A stretch of 64,000 nucleotides of DNA from an uncultured Bacteroidia bacterium (GCA_902801885.1 CADCJX010000007.1:1-64000), one strand, 5' to 3'. Shown: positions 43,728-53,348, counted from the first letter of the stretch. Translations and numbers: made by a program. The notes: generated from the sequence alone by a model not told the origin.

Positions 43728-46134
43728 GGACGCGTACGTTGCGGATCTTCAAGCCTTCGCCGTGGCCGCAGAAGGAGATGTAACCCTTCTTGTTGAACAT
43801 TCCGGGATGGTTCCTGTGGTCGACGGTGTAGGGATTGTTGTTGGAACCGTCAGGAGCAACGTTATGGCCCTTGCAGGCAGTGCGGATATTGCCGTCCACA
43901 ATGACCTGTCCGTTGACAGTGACCTTGATGCGGTCGCCCTCGACGCGGATTTCCTCGGTACTCCATTCGCCCAGGGGCTTGTGGACAATCCTCTTGGCCG
44001 GGATGACACCGTAGACGGAGCCGTGGACCTGGTACTCGCGGAGGTTGGCGTACATCGGAGCGTCATGGTCCAGGATCTGGACCTCGCACATGCCGTCGTA
44101 AGCAGCGTCGACACCCATAGGAGTCCTGACTCCAACACCGTTGTTGACTCCCTCGCGTAGGAAGCAGAACTCGAAACGGTAGACAAAGTTGCGGTACTCC
44201 TTCTTGGTGTAGAGGTTGCCGGTGCTGCCGTAGTTGGCGCTAACGTAGATGGTTCCGTTGACGGGAATATATCCCTCAAGGTCACCCTGCCATTTGTCGA
44301 GGTTGGTACCGTCGAAGAGCATCTCGAAGCCCTGCTTCTTCTCTTCGGCGGTCAGCTCTGAAGGGGTGAAAGGCTCTGCCTTGGAAAGGAGCTGACCGAT
44401 CTCGTCGACAGCGTAGCCGTCGTCTGCGCCGCCGGCAGCCTTGAAGATGGCGGCAGCCTTGTCTAGATTGGTCTTGAAGGTGTTGTAGTCGATCTCTTCT
44501 TTGGTCTTGGAAGCAATGTTTTTGACCGCTCCGGCTGCGGCATAGGCTGCATCCTTGTCGTCAAGGTACTTTCCTGCCAGCCTGAAGGCCTTCATTGTAG
44601 GAACATCAGAAAGAGCCTTGAGGGCGGCGGTCTTAAGATCCTTGGTGTTGGCAAGGGTCAGGGCTTCGCCGAGATCTGCACGCTTCTTGTCAAGGTTATT
44701 CTCGTAGGTGTTCACGAGGGAGATGTAGCGAGGAAGAACCTTTCCGATGTTGGAAGCACTTGCCTTTGCAGCCTTGAGCAGGATGGGAGCGGCCTTGAAG
44801 TTGTCGATGACGGTAAGGGCGCCAAGAGCGACACTGCTGCCGTTGGCACAAGCCTTCTCAAGGTCGGCAACTGCCTCGTCAGTGCCTGTGGAAGCAAGGA
44901 CGGGATAGAACCTTTCAGCATTCTTCGCTGTCTTCATGAGATTGCTGACCTGGGTGTACTGATCAGCAGGAGAAAGGGTGTGGATGGCGGACTTGAGAGC
45001 GTTGGAATAGTCCTCGACGTTGTCCTTTGCTCCGTCGAGCAGGCCGCCAACCTTGGCGATGTCACCGACTCCCACGAAGCTGGCCAGGTTCTTAGCACCA
45101 AGGGAAGAAAGGGGACCTCCGAGCATGGAGTAGATCGAAGGGGCAGCTTCTTTCATCCTTCTTGCAGCTGCAAGGGCCACGAGATTGTTGATGGCTTTCA
45201 CATCCTTGCCGTCAGCGAGCGTCGCTGCGAGGGCTTCGGCCACCTTGCCCTTGATGTCACCCTTGAAGGATTTGAGTGCAGTGAGAGCTTCAGCTCCGTT
45301 TTCACCGCCGAGCTGGCCTATGAGGACATCCACAGCAGAATTGCTTCCGATCTTTCCGGCAGCTGCGATGGCAGCCTTTGCCACATCACCGCCTTCTCCG
45401 ATAGCGGAATTGACCAGAGCGGCAACTGAAGAGATCTTGTTGTTGCCAAACCAGTTCAGGACATCAACCTTGGCATCGGGAATAAGCTTCTTGAACTTGC
45501 TGGTGAAAAGAGGCACGAGGGCAGAAGGACCGAGGATCTTCGTAGCATTGCTGATCACGGAGTTCCTGAAGATCTTATTGTCGCTCTTGAGGGCAGAAGC
45601 AACAGTCTTCCATGCTTTTGAGGGCTCTGCCTTCATGATGGCATCGGCCGCGAGGCACTGCTCGTGGGTCTTGCCGGACTTGAGAAGAGCCTTGGCTTCC
45701 TTAAGGGAGAGTCCGGGTTCCTCGACCGGAGCGACATAACTGCCGAGCATCCTCTGGAGAGAGGTCAGGAGTTCCTTGTTGGTAGGATCCTTGCACACAT
45801 TGGCAGCATCCTGGAGACCTTTGAGCACATCGGCTTTCTTGTCTCCGTGGGCAGGATCGTTGACGTAGGCAACGAGACCCGTAAGGGCATATTCATAAAT
45901 GGCATTCTTGACGCCTTCGCCGGCAGGCTTGAGCATAGAAGCCACCTCCACGACAGACTGGGGTGCAGCCTTGGCAAGGTCGCCGATCTGGGTGGCAAAG
46001 TCGGCGCTGTTCTGGGCCGGCATTGCAGCGAGAACGTCAGCCACAATGGTCTGGACGGTCCTCTGCCTGGCATCCTGGGCATAGACTGAAACTGCCAGGG
46101 CCAGGAGGATCAGTATTGAATATATCTTTTTCAT
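43705..46134 (-). CDS. Exported HEAT-like repeat protein with C-terminal DUF1080 (3-keto-glycoside hydrolase type)
   Basis: An 809-residue exported protein (signal peptide to about residue 19). Residues 25-590 are Ala-rich helical repeats resembling HEAT/armadillo (DVLIGQLGGENGAEALTALK). Residues 600-809 are a DUF1080 beta-sandwich: FEMLFDGTNLDKWQG, NNGVGVRTPMG, CEVQILDHD, and a closing ISFCGHGEGLKIRNVRVLDL. DUF1080 members cleave 3-keto-disaccharides and related glycosides after oxidation by a Gfo/Idh/MocA enzyme, and exactly such a gene lies 13 nt upstream. The large repeat domain could hold a partner or substrate. Substrate unknown. Confidence 0.87.
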   Translation of the reverse strand: MKKIYSILILLALAVSVYAQDARQRTVQTIVADVLAAMPAQNSADFATQIGDLAKAAPQSVVEVASMLKPAGEGVKNAIYEYALTGLVAYVNDPAHGDKKADVLKGLQDAANVCKDPTNKELLTSLQRMLGSYVAPVEEPGLSLKEAKALLKSGKTHEQCLAADAIMKAEPSKAWKTVASALKSDNKIFRNSVISNATKILGPSALVPLFTSKFKKLIPDAKVDVLNWFGNNKISSVAALVNSAIGEGGDVAKAAIAAAGKIGSNSAVDVLIGQLGGENGAEALTALKSFKGDIKGKVAEALAATLADGKDVKAINNLVALAAARRMKEAAPSIYSMLGGPLSSLGAKNLASFVGVGDIAKVGGLLDGAKDNVEDYSNALKSAIHTLSPADQYTQVSNLMKTAKNAERFYPVLASTGTDEAVADLEKACANGSSVALGALTVIDNFKAAPILLKAAKASASNIGKVLPRYISLVNTYENNLDKKRADLGEALTLANTKDLKTAALKALSDVPTMKAFRLAGKYLDDKDAAYAAAGAVKNIASKTKEEIDYNTFKTNLDKAAAIFKAAGGADDGYAVDEIGQLLSKAEPFTPSELTAEEKKQGFEMLFDGTNLDKWQGDLEGYIPVNGTIYVSANYGSTGNLYTKKEYRNFVYRFEFCFLREGVNNGVGVRTPMGVDAAYDGMCEVQILDHDAPMYANLREYQVHGSVYGVIPAKRIVHKPLGEWSTEEIRVEGDRIKVTVNGQVIVDGNIRTACKGHNVAPDGSNNNPYTVDHRNHPGMFNKKGYISFCGHGEGLKIRNVRVLDLGDKK

Positions 46135-46147
46135 GATTCTTCAGGAT

Positions 46148-47449
46148 TTAGATTGACCAAGGTGCGCGCATGGGCTGGTTGATGAGCAGGTTGGCAGCAT
46201 CGTCACCAATGAAGAGCTGCTTGTCCGGATCGAAATGGAGGGTCCTTCCGAGACGAAGGGCGCATGAACCCATGTTGACGATAGTACAGCTGTGATGTCC
46301 GTTTTCCTCGGCAAGGGCGAACTTCTGGCGTGTCTTCACGCAATCCAGGAAGTCGGTATGGCGAGGCTCCGGATCAGGAAGCTCGTTGATGATGTCCTGC
46401 ACGTTCGGGATGGTGCATTCGAAGCCCTTGTAGACCTTTCCGTTGGGGCCTTCGATGTAAGGCACCTTGCCGGTGCTCTCGAAACCTTCGCCCTCGAGGA
46501 TGATCTTGCAGCCGTCGGCATAGGTGTAGGTGATGCTCCTCCAGATACCGACTGCGTCAGGGTGCTGCATAGGAGCATCAACTTCCACCTTCACGGGGAA
46601 GGTGTCGTCCTTCCCGAGGAAGTACTGGACAGGGTCGATGTAGTGCTGTCCCATATCGCCGAGTCCGCCGGACTCATAATCCCAGTAACCACGGAAACTC
46701 TGATGTACGCGATGAGGATGATAAGGCTTCACAGGGGCCGGTCCGAGCCATGCATCGTAGTCGAGCTCCTTTGGAACGGGCTGGGGAACGAGATTCTCCT
46801 TGCCGGTCCAGTAGAATTTCCAGGCAAATCCTGTAGCCCCGGAGATCCTGACGGTAAGAGGCCATCCGAGAAGACCGCTGTCAACCAGCTTCTTCAAAGG
46901 CTCTACCGTAGTTCCAAGACCGTAGAAAGTGTCCTTGAAGCGGAACCAGGTGTCAAGACGGAAGATGCTGCCATACTTGTTGACAGCCTCGACGACCTTC
47001 TTGCCTTCGCCGATGGTCCTAGTCATAGGCTTCTCGCAGAAAATATCCTTTCCTGCCTTGGCAGCCTCGACAGCCATCAGACCATGCCAATGGGAAGGTG
47101 TGGCGATGTGGACGATGTCCACGTTGGGATCGTGAACCAGGTCCTTCCAATTGTGATAGGACTGGAGTTCTGTACCGAATCTCTCTTTCCCTTTCTGGAG
47201 AGCGTTGTCCAGATGCTTCTGGTCAACATCACAGACAGCCACGAGGCGGCAGCGCTCGTCGCTCACGAAATGAAGGTTGCTCATGCCGATACCACCGACT
47301 CCGATGATTCCACGGGTCATCTGGTCGCTCGGCGCGACTAACTTGCTGGAAGGGTCGCCCATCTTGCCGAAAACTTCACGCGGAAGTATCGTCAAGGCAC
47401 CGATACCCAAGCCCGCTTTCTTGATGAAATCTCTTCTGGATTGTGCCAT
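46148..47449 (-). CDS. Gfo/Idh/MocA-family oxidoreductase with Tat signal
   Basis: A 433-residue NAD(P)-dependent oxidoreductase with a twin-arginine signal (SRRDFIKKAG, Arg5/Arg6), so it is folded with cofactor before export. The Rossmann motif is GVGGIGMSNLHF; the central EKPMTR block with the catalytic Lys is present, as is GDMGQHYIDPVQYFLG. With the DUF1080 hydrolase 13 nt downstream it forms the oxidise-then-cleave pair known from Bacteroidetes 3-keto-glycoside pathways (for example the B. thetaiotaomicron glucosinolate locus). It is the first gene of that operon. Confidence 0.92.
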   Translation of the reverse strand: MAQSRRDFIKKAGLGIGALTILPREVFGKMGDPSSKLVAPSDQMTRGIIGVGGIGMSNLHFVSDERCRLVAVCDVDQKHLDNALQKGKERFGTELQSYHNWKDLVHDPNVDIVHIATPSHWHGLMAVEAAKAGKDIFCEKPMTRTIGEGKKVVEAVNKYGSIFRLDTWFRFKDTFYGLGTTVEPLKKLVDSGLLGWPLTVRISGATGFAWKFYWTGKENLVPQPVPKELDYDAWLGPAPVKPYHPHRVHQSFRGYWDYESGGLGDMGQHYIDPVQYFLGKDDTFPVKVEVDAPMQHPDAVGIWRSITYTYADGCKIILEGEGFESTGKVPYIEGPNGKVYKGFECTIPNVQDIINELPDPEPRHTDFLDCVKTRQKFALAEENGHHSCTIVNMGSCALRLGRTLHFDPDKQLFIGDDAANLLINQPMRAPWSI

Positions 47450-47549
47450 AATTATAGTTACTAGTAGAAATTAATGCAGTTAGCAAGCCGACGCTGATGC
47501 GTACGACTTGCTAATTTAATAAAAATCCGAGGATATGTCAACTAAGTCA

Positions 47550-48371
47550 TTAGAGTTTCACATCCACATAGACAGGAAGGTGGTCCGAAGCCACGGTTAC
47601 GTCACCGTCCTTGAAAACGGTAGGAACGTCGGATCCGACGAGCTTGTACTTTGCTCCGTTGCGAAGTGCAAGGATGAAATCTATGCATGCCCTAGGTTCC
47701 TTGGGGGGGATGGTGAATTTTTCCACGGACAGGACATCCCACTCCTTCTTGAGTTCCTTAAGGGTAGCGCTTTCAGGACGGGAGTTCATGTCGCCGCAAA
47801 GGAAAACAGGCTTCTTGGATTTTGAATATTTCTTAGCCAGGACCTCGTTGATTGTCCGTGCCTGGTCGATCACGGAAGATTCGGCCTTATGGTCCAGGTG
47901 TGTGGAGGCAATCACATAGTACTTGGTCTCGACCACGCTGCAAGCCCTGGGTTCCGAGCCATCACCCTTGGCGAGAGGAATCGTGAAACTGTCGAGTATC
48001 TCGCTCGGGACGGCTATTCCTACGCCGTAGGCTCCCTCACGATAAGCCATCGCCCTGCTGTAGAAATAGTTCCAACCTCCCATTTCCTTGGCCATGTCAG
48101 CCAGCTGATAGTTTGTGTGCCTGGTATTGCAGCTGTCAAGCTCGTTCAGGGACAAAGCATCCGCACCGAGTTCCTTCATCATGGCCGCCACCATCGGAAT
48201 GCTGTTGTCAATCTCTTTCGAAAACACTCCGACATTGTAATGGACGATACGTGTCACTCCCTTGGCCTTGGGATAAGCCTGGCTGGAAGAAGGTCTTTCC
48301 TGGCTGTCACTACAGCCGGCAATCAAAAGCGTGCCCAGAAACAGGGCCGCGAATAAGACAGTTTTTCTCAT
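47550..48371 (-). CDS. Endonuclease/exonuclease/phosphatase-family lipoprotein
   Basis: A 273-residue lipoprotein from ATG 48371; the signal peptide ends LLIAGC with Cys20. All catalytic blocks are intact: HYNVGVF, LNELDSC with the metal Glu, STHLDHKAE, CGDMNSRPE and ASDHLPV. It cleaves some phosphodiester, nucleic acid or phospholipid-like, outside the cytoplasm. It stands alone between the oxidoreductase operon and the terminator of the ribosomal operon. Confidence 0.9.
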   Translation of the reverse strand: MRKTVLFAALFLGTLLIAGCSDSQERPSSSQAYPKAKGVTRIVHYNVGVFSKEIDNSIPMVAAMMKELGADALSLNELDSCNTRHTNYQLADMAKEMGGWNYFYSRAMAYREGAYGVGIAVPSEILDSFTIPLAKGDGSEPRACSVVETKYYVIASTHLDHKAESSVIDQARTINEVLAKKYSKSKKPVFLCGDMNSRPESATLKELKKEWDVLSVEKFTIPPKEPRACIDFILALRNGAKYKLVGSDVPTVFKDGDVTVASDHLPVYVDVKL

Positions 48372-48420
48372 GATTATTAGTCTTGATGGTCTTGCTACGC
48401 AAATATAACAATAAACAAAC

Positions 48421-48452
48421 AAAAAAAGACCGGGGCCGCTATGGCTCCGGTC
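48421..48452 (-). terminator. Rho-independent terminator of the ribosomal protein operon
   Basis: On the minus strand GACCGGAGCC and GGCCCCGGTC pair (48452-48443 with 48437-48428, one mismatch), followed by seven T. It lies 22 nt after the rpsC stop and closes the operon there. Confidence 0.85.
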
Positions 48453-48473
48453 TCAATCACATAAGGAATGACC

Positions 48474-49250
48474 TTATTCGGCGCTGCGTGAGTCACGACG
48501 GCCACCACGGCCACCACGAGCTCCACGACGGTCACCACGATCACCCCTGCGGTCTCCGCGTTCTCCACGGGGACGTCCGCCACCCTGAGCATTAGCTGCA
48601 GATGCGGAGTTGGGGGTAAGATCCTGCTTGCCGTAACGCTCGCCGTTGCAGATCCACACCTTGATTCCGAGGGCACCGACCTTGGTGCTGGCAACTGCCA
48701 GTGCATAGTCGATGTCAGCACGGAAAGTGTGCAGAGGAGTACGGCCTTCCTTGAACATCTCGCTGCGAGCCATTTCAGCTCCGCCGACGCGGCCGCTGAT
48801 CTGGACCTTGATGCCTTCGGCACCTACCCTCATCGCGGAAGCGATAGCCATCTTGATGGCCCTGCGGTAGGAAACGCGGCCCTCGATCTGGCGGGCGATG
48901 CTGTCAGCCACGATGTGGGCGTCGACCTCGGGCCTCTTGACCTCGAAGATGTTGATCTGGACGTCCTTCTTGGTGACCTTCTTGAGCTCTTCCTTGAGCT
49001 TGTCTACTTCCTGTCCACCCTTACCGATGATGAATCCGGGCCTTGCGGCATGGATGGTCACGGTGATGAGCTTAAGGGTCCTCTCGATGACGATCTTGGA
49101 GATGCTGGCCTTCGCAAGACGGTTGGTCAGATACTTGCGGATCTCATAGTCCTCGGCGATCTTCTCGGCGTAGTTGCCACCACACCAGTTGGAGTCCCAT
49201 CCACGGGTGATACCGATTCTGTTGGAAATAGGATTAGTTTTCTGTCCCAT
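48474..49250 (-). CDS. rpsC: 30S ribosomal protein S3 with RGG/RGD-rich tail
   Basis: A 258-residue S3. The KH domain motif [18 protein letters not shown] is present, and the C-terminal domain has [19 protein letters not shown]. It binds the 3' part of 16S rRNA at the mRNA entry channel. After about residue 212 there is a low-complexity tail of Gly-Arg-Asp repeats ([20 protein letters not shown]), longer than usual S3. It is the last gene before a strong terminator; rplP, rpmC and rpsQ, its usual followers, are missing here. Confidence 0.98.
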   Translation of the reverse strand: MGQKTNPISNRIGITRGWDSNWCGGNYAEKIAEDYEIRKYLTNRLAKASISKIVIERTLKLITVTIHAARPGFIIGKGGQEVDKLKEELKKVTKKDVQINIFEVKRPEVDAHIVADSIARQIEGRVSYRRAIKMAIASAMRVGAEGIKVQISGRVGGAEMARSEMFKEGRTPLHTFRADIDYALAVASTKVGALGIKVWICNGERYGKQDLTPNSASAANAQGGGRPRGERGDRRGDRGDRRGARGGRGGRRDSRSAE

Positions 49251-49251
49251 A

Positions 49252-49674
49252 TTACTTGTTCTCCTCTACTGTAGTGGGTTTGACATCGAGAATGATGGTG
49301 ACATGGTTCGAACGCTTGCGGATCCTTCCGGCGCGGCCCTGAGGGCAGGGACGGATTCTCTTGAGCGTACGGCCTTCGTCAACCATGATGGTCTTGACAT
49401 AGACATTGCCATTGTCCAGCTCCTTGCTCTTGTCAGGATTCTTGGCTTCCCAGTTGGCGATAGCGCTGCGGAGAAGCTTCTCGAGACGGATTGAAGGATG
49501 CTTCTTCGAGAAATGAAGAAGGTCAAGCGCACGGTTTACTTCCACACCCCTGACGGTGTCAGCGACGAGACGCATCTTCCTGGGGGATGTAGGCACATCG
49601 TTAAGCTTTGATATAGCGGTGTTCTTTTTGGCTTCCTTGAACTTCTCAGCCATAAGTCTTTTACGAGCTCCCAT
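49252..49674 (-). CDS. rplV: 50S ribosomal protein L22
   Basis: A 140-residue L22, longer than the E. coli protein by about 30 residues at the N terminus. It has [24 protein letters not shown] and the long beta-hairpin with [22 protein letters not shown] that lines the exit tunnel. It ends 1 nt before the rpsC start, consistent with co-translation. Confidence 0.98.
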   Translation of the reverse strand: MGARKRLMAEKFKEAKKNTAISKLNDVPTSPRKMRLVADTVRGVEVNRALDLLHFSKKHPSIRLEKLLRSAIANWEAKNPDKSKELDNGNVYVKTIMVDEGRTLKRIRPCPQGRAGRIRKRSNHVTIILDVKPTTVEENK

Positions 49675-49694
49675 AACTTAATTCTCCTTAATCA

Positions 49695-49964
49695 TTACTT
49701 ATTGTTGCCCGAATGGCCTTTGAATGTTCTGGTAGGCGCGAATTCGCCAAGCTTGTGGCCGACCATGTTCTCAGTAATGTAAACAGGAATGAACTTGTTT
49801 CCATTATGAACTGCGACAGTGTGGCCGACGAAGTCAGGGGAGATCATGCTGGCGCGGGACCAGGTCTTCACGACCTCCTTCTTCTTGCTACCATCATTCA
49901 TAGCAAGAATTCTCTTCTCCAGGGCTTCCTGGATGTACGGTCCTTTTCTTAATGAACGACTCAT
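49695..49964 (-). CDS. rpsS: 30S ribosomal protein S19
   Basis: An 89-residue S19: [12 protein letters not shown] at the start, [22 protein letters not shown] and [18 protein letters not shown] at the C terminus. Normal length. It sits 20 nt before rplV in the standard order. Confidence 0.98.
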   Translation of the reverse strand: MSRSLRKGPYIQEALEKRILAMNDGSKKKEVVKTWSRASMISPDFVGHTVAVHNGNKFIPVYITENMVGHKLGEFAPTRTFKGHSGNNK

Positions 49965-49983
49965 AATCTTGATTTCTGTTTAA

Positions 49984-50811
49984 TTACTTCTTCTTTCTTC
50001 TTTCGATGATGAACTTGTTGGAGGAAGCCTTCGGGTTGCGAGTCTTGTAACCCTTTGCAGGCAGACCCTTGCGTGAACGAGGGTGACCTCCGGAGGCGCG
50101 GCCTTCACCACCACCCATAGGGTGATCATGAGGGTTCATGACGACACCACGGTTGTGAGGCCTGCGGCCAAGCCAGCGGCGGCGTCCTGCCTTTCCATGA
50201 GATTCAAGATTATGGTCACCGTTGGAAACGGTACCAACGACAGCGCGGCAGGAAGTGAGAACCATCCTGGTCTCGCCCGAAGGGAGGCGGAGGATAGCGT
50301 AGTTGCCTTCACGGGCAGCAAGCTGTGCGAAGGTTCCTGCTGAACGGGCCATTGCAGCACCCTGTCCCGGGCGAAGCTCGATGTTGTGGACGAGCGTACC
50401 CACGGGGATCTCGGCGAGAGGGAGGCAGTTGCCCATGTCGGGAGAAACACCCGAACCGGACTCGATGACCTGTCCCACCTTCAATCCTGAGGGAGCGATG
50501 ATGTACTTCTTGACTCCGTCTTCGTATTCTACGAGGGCGATGCGGGCGCTACGGTTAGGATCGTATTCGATCGTCTGGACGGTAGCCTTGACATTGTCCT
50601 TGTTGCGGAGGAAATCGATGATGCGGTACATCCTCTTGTGTCCGCCACCACGATAACGAACGGTCATCTGACCGGTGTTGTTCCTTCCGCCAGTGCTCTT
50701 GAGAGGTTCAAGCAGCGGTTTGTAGGGCCTTTTGGCGGTAATTTCGTCAAAAGCGCTGATAGCCTTGTTCCTTTGACCAGGAGTCGTCGGCTTGAATTTT
50801 CTGATTGCCAT
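49984..50811 (-). CDS. rplB: 50S ribosomal protein L2
   Basis: A 275-residue L2 of normal length. Visible blocks are [39 protein letters not shown] and the peptidyl-transferase region loop [20 protein letters not shown] with the conserved His. Gaps to its neighbours are 14-19 nt. Confidence 0.98.
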   Translation of the reverse strand: MAIRKFKPTTPGQRNKAISAFDEITAKRPYKPLLEPLKSTGGRNNTGQMTVRYRGGGHKRMYRIIDFLRNKDNVKATVQTIEYDPNRSARIALVEYEDGVKKYIIAPSGLKVGQVIESGSGVSPDMGNCLPLAEIPVGTLVHNIELRPGQGAAMARSAGTFAQLAAREGNYAILRLPSGETRMVLTSCRAVVGTVSNGDHNLESHGKAGRRRWLGRRPHNRGVVMNPHDHPMGGGEGRASGGHPRSRKGLPAKGYKTRNPKASSNKFIIERRKKK

Positions 50812-50825
50812 TGCCTTGTTCCTCC

Positions 50826-51116
50826 TTAAATATTAGCGTAGAAATCGATCTTGTCTTCACCAGCAAGAGTGACATAAGCCTTCTTGTAGTGGTTGGCGCG
50901 GCCGCGGAGCATCCCGGACTTGCTGTAACGGGACTTCTTCTTTCCGTGATAATTGATGGTGTTGACATCCTTCACGGTCACATTGTAAGCCTGCTCGACG
51001 GCAGCCTTTATCTGAAGCTTGTTGGCTTCCCTGTCAACGATGAAGCCGTAGCGGTTGAACTTTTCAGTCTCAGCCGTCATCTTCTCGGTAACTATTGGCT
51101 TTAATAAAATACCCAT
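50826..51116 (-). CDS. rplW: 50S ribosomal protein L23
   Basis: A 96-residue L23: [40 protein letters not shown] and [14 protein letters not shown]. It forms the docking site at the tunnel exit for trigger factor and SRP. It lies 12 nt behind rplD. Confidence 0.97.
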   Translation of the reverse strand: MGILLKPIVTEKMTAETEKFNRYGFIVDREANKLQIKAAVEQAYNVTVKDVNTINYHGKKKSRYSKSGMLRGRANHYKKAYVTLAGEDKIDFYANI

Positions 51117-51128
51117 CTCTTTGCTCTT

Positions 51129-51761
51129 TTAACGGTTGGCAGCCCTTTCGGAGAGGACATCCTGGACACCGTCGACAAACACCATTGAGTTGGCGTTCAT
51201 GATGGCGTAGGTGTTGAGCTCGTCAACAGTGATGACCTTGACCTCGGGAAGGTTGCGTGATGAAAGGTAAATGTTGTTGGAATTCTCGGGAAGGACGAAG
51301 AGAACCTTGCGGCTGCCGGCCTTGAGGGCGTCGACGATGCGCATGAGTTCCTTTGTCTTGGGAGCTTCCATGGTGAAGGGCTCTACGAAAGTGATTGCAT
51401 TCTCCTGAGCCTTGTATGTAAGAGCCGAGTAGCGGGCGAGAGCCTTGACCTTCTTGTTGAGCTTCGTCCTGTAAAGGCGAGGCTTGGGACCGAAAACGCG
51501 GCCACCGCCAACGAAGATATTGGCCTTCAAGCTACCGTGACGTGCTCCGCCGCCGCCTTTCTGGCGACCGAGCTTCTTGGTTGAATGTGCGATTTCGCTG
51601 CGATCCTTGGTCTTTGCGGTACCCTGACGCTGGTTGGCGAGGTACTGGACGACGTCAAGATAGATCGCATGGTCATTGGGTTCGATACCGAAGACCTTCT
51701 CGTCAAGGACTACCTTCTTTCCGGAAGGAGTTCCGTCAATTTTCAAAACTGGTAATTCCAT
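51129..51761 (-). CDS. rplD: 50S ribosomal protein L4
   Basis: A 210-residue L4 of normal length, with the extended tunnel loop RSEIAHSTKKLGRQKGGGGA followed by RHGSLKANIFVGGGRVFGPK. It starts 2 nt after rplC. In enterics L4 represses its own operon through the leader RNA; nothing equivalent is proven here. Confidence 0.98.
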   Translation of the reverse strand: MELPVLKIDGTPSGKKVVLDEKVFGIEPNDHAIYLDVVQYLANQRQGTAKTKDRSEIAHSTKKLGRQKGGGGARHGSLKANIFVGGGRVFGPKPRLYRTKLNKKVKALARYSALTYKAQENAITFVEPFTMEAPKTKELMRIVDALKAGSRKVLFVLPENSNNIYLSSRNLPEVKVITVDELNTYAIMNANSMVFVDGVQDVLSERAANR

Positions 51762-51763
51762 AA

Positions 51764-52387
51764 CTAAAACTCCAATGCTACATAAGAACCCTTGGCTCCG
51801 GGAACGGAACCCTTAATGACGAGAAGGTTGTTCTCAGGGATAACCTTGACAACCTCGAGGTTGAATACCTTCACCCTTTCATTGCCCATATGGCCGCCCA
51901 TCCTCATACCGGGGAAGACGCGTGAAGGCCAGGATGAAGCACCGAGGGAACCGGGCTTGCGGAGGCGGTTGTGCTGACCGTGGGTCGCTCCGCCGACACC
52001 GGCGAAGTGATAACGGTGGACAACACCCTGGAAGCCTTTACCCTTGGAAGTACCGATAACATCAACGAACTTGACGCCTTCCATGACGTCGGCAACGGTG
52101 ATGGTATCTCCAAGCTTGAGCTCACCCTCAAAGTCCGCCGGAAATTCGACGAGCTTGCGCTTGGGGGTGGTCCCTGCCTTTTTGAAATGGCCCTTGAGGG
52201 GCTCGCTGGCGTGTATCTCCTTGATTTCGTCATAGGCAAGCTGCACGGCCTCATAGCCGTCCTTTTCAACAGTACGCAGTTGCGTGACAACACACGGACC
52301 AGCCTCGATGACGGTGCATGGAATATTTTTTCCATCAGCACCGAAAACGGAAGTCATTCCGATTTTCTTTCCAATTAATCCAGGCAT
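51764..52387 (-). CDS. rplC: 50S ribosomal protein L3
   Basis: A 207-residue L3: [36 protein letters not shown] and [20 protein letters not shown]. The conserved Gln seen as a methylation site in some L3 proteins corresponds to GATHGQHNR. It is the first gene of this transcript: a consensus promoter lies upstream and no rpsJ (S10) gene precedes it, unlike in the canonical S10 operon. Confidence 0.98.
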   Translation of the reverse strand: MPGLIGKKIGMTSVFGADGKNIPCTVIEAGPCVVTQLRTVEKDGYEAVQLAYDEIKEIHASEPLKGHFKKAGTTPKRKLVEFPADFEGELKLGDTITVADVMEGVKFVDVIGTSKGKGFQGVVHRYHFAGVGGATHGQHNRLRKPGSLGASSWPSRVFPGMRMGGHMGNERVKVFNLEVVKVIPENNLLVIKGSVPGAKGSYVALEF

Positions 52388-52415
52388 TGGTTTGATTAAT
52401 TAATTGTAACTAAAT

Positions 52416-52431
52416 TCCGCACAATTTTGCG
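52416..52431 (-). promoter_or_regulatory. Short leader hairpin upstream of rplC
   Basis: The minus strand reads CCGCAAAATTGTGCGG, a 5-bp stem (CCGCA/TGCGG) with a 6-nt loop directly at the expected transcript start. It may stabilise the 5' end or be incidental. Confidence 0.35.
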
Positions 52432-52436
52432 GGCTG

Positions 52437-52467
52437 CAAATGTACGAATTATTTTTCAATTAACAAA
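52437..52467 (-). promoter_or_regulatory. Promoter of the rplC ribosomal operon (TTTG-N19-TACATTTG)
   Basis: On the minus strand TTTG (52467-52464) and TACATTTG (52444-52437) are exactly 19 nt apart. The expected start is near 52430, giving a leader of about 43 nt before rplC. Confidence 0.78.
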
Positions 52468-52509
52468 GTTTTCAACAATCCTAAACCCTCATAATCAAAG
52501 AGAAATCGT

Positions 52510-52517
52510 TATCTTTG
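52510..52517 (+). promoter_or_regulatory. -7 box (TATCTTTG) for cdaA
   Basis: TATCTTTG lies only 10 nt before the cdaA ATG at 52528, implying a very short leader; the second in-frame ATG at 52537 is then also possible as start. No -33 at standard spacing. Confidence 0.42.
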
Positions 52518-52527
52518 CAGGACTGAA

Positions 52528-53346
52528 ATGAACGCGATGTTTATCCATATATCTGCAATCTTCGGATTCCTCAGCCTGTCCTTCGCCGACTGCCTGGACA
52601 TCCTCATGGTCGGAGCCATCATCTACCTTGTTTTCAGGTGGATAAAGGGTTCTGCGGCAATGAGCATATTCATAGCCATCATCCTTCTCTTCGTGCTCCG
52701 TGTCATCGTGGCTGCCCTCAATATGAAGCTGATGAACGCCCTTCTCGGGACTTTCATCGACGTAGGTGTGCTGGCTCTGATCGTCATCTTCCAGCCGGAG
52801 GTCAGGCACTTCCTCATGAGGCTTGGATCCCGTTACGGAGTTGACGGAAAGGGCAAGGACATCCTAGGCAGGATCTTCGGCGTCAAGAGCCAGACCATGG
52901 GCGGCGAGGCCCTCAACGAGATCGCGGAAGCCTGCAGGGCGATGTCAGCCGACAAGACCGGAGCCCTTATAGTGCTCCCTCATTCGGATTCACTCAACTA
53001 TATCAAGGAGACTGGCGACATCGTGGATGGAAAGGTGTCCAGAAGACTTATAATGAATATATTCTTCAAGAACTCCCCCCTCCATGACGGTGCCATGATC
53101 ATCGAAGGCGACAGGATAGTGGCAGCTCGCTGCACCCTTCCTATCACCCAGAGGACCGACATTCCGCCGAGCTACGGGATGAGGCACAAGGCTGCCATAG
53201 GAATATCGGAAGAGACGGATGCCGACGTAGTCGTGGTCTCCGAGGAGACCGGCAACGTCTCCTTTATCCAGAGGGGAGAGATTACCCGGATAAACAATAT
53301 CAACGAACTGAAACTGAAACTGGTCCCTCAGGAAGAAAAAGCATAG
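52528..53346 (+). CDS. cdaA: Diadenylate cyclase
   Basis: A 272-residue membrane c-di-AMP synthase: three N-terminal helices (residues 5-85), then the DAC domain. Catalytic motifs are DGA in NSPLHDGAMII and RHKAAIG (RHR-type), with ALIVLPHSDSL before them. It joins two ATP into c-di-AMP, which controls osmolyte balance and wall homeostasis. It is followed 2 nt later by mutS2, so the two are co-transcribed. Confidence 0.95.
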   Translation: MNAMFIHISAIFGFLSLSFADCLDILMVGAIIYLVFRWIKGSAAMSIFIAIILLFVLRVIVAALNMKLMNALLGTFIDVGVLALIVIFQPEVRHFLMRLGSRYGVDGKGKDILGRIFGVKSQTMGGEALNEIAEACRAMSADKTGALIVLPHSDSLNYIKETGDIVDGKVSRRLIMNIFFKNSPLHDGAMIIEGDRIVAARCTLPITQRTDIPPSYGMRHKAAIGISEETDADVVVVSEETGNVSFIQRGEITRINNINELKLKLVPQEEKA

Positions 53347-53348
53347 GA

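Noticed and set aside
52416-52431. Ribosomal-protein autoregulatory leader (L4-type) before rplC
   Set aside because: Only a 5-bp hairpin is visible, too small for the known L4 leader; listed as a weak leader hairpin only.
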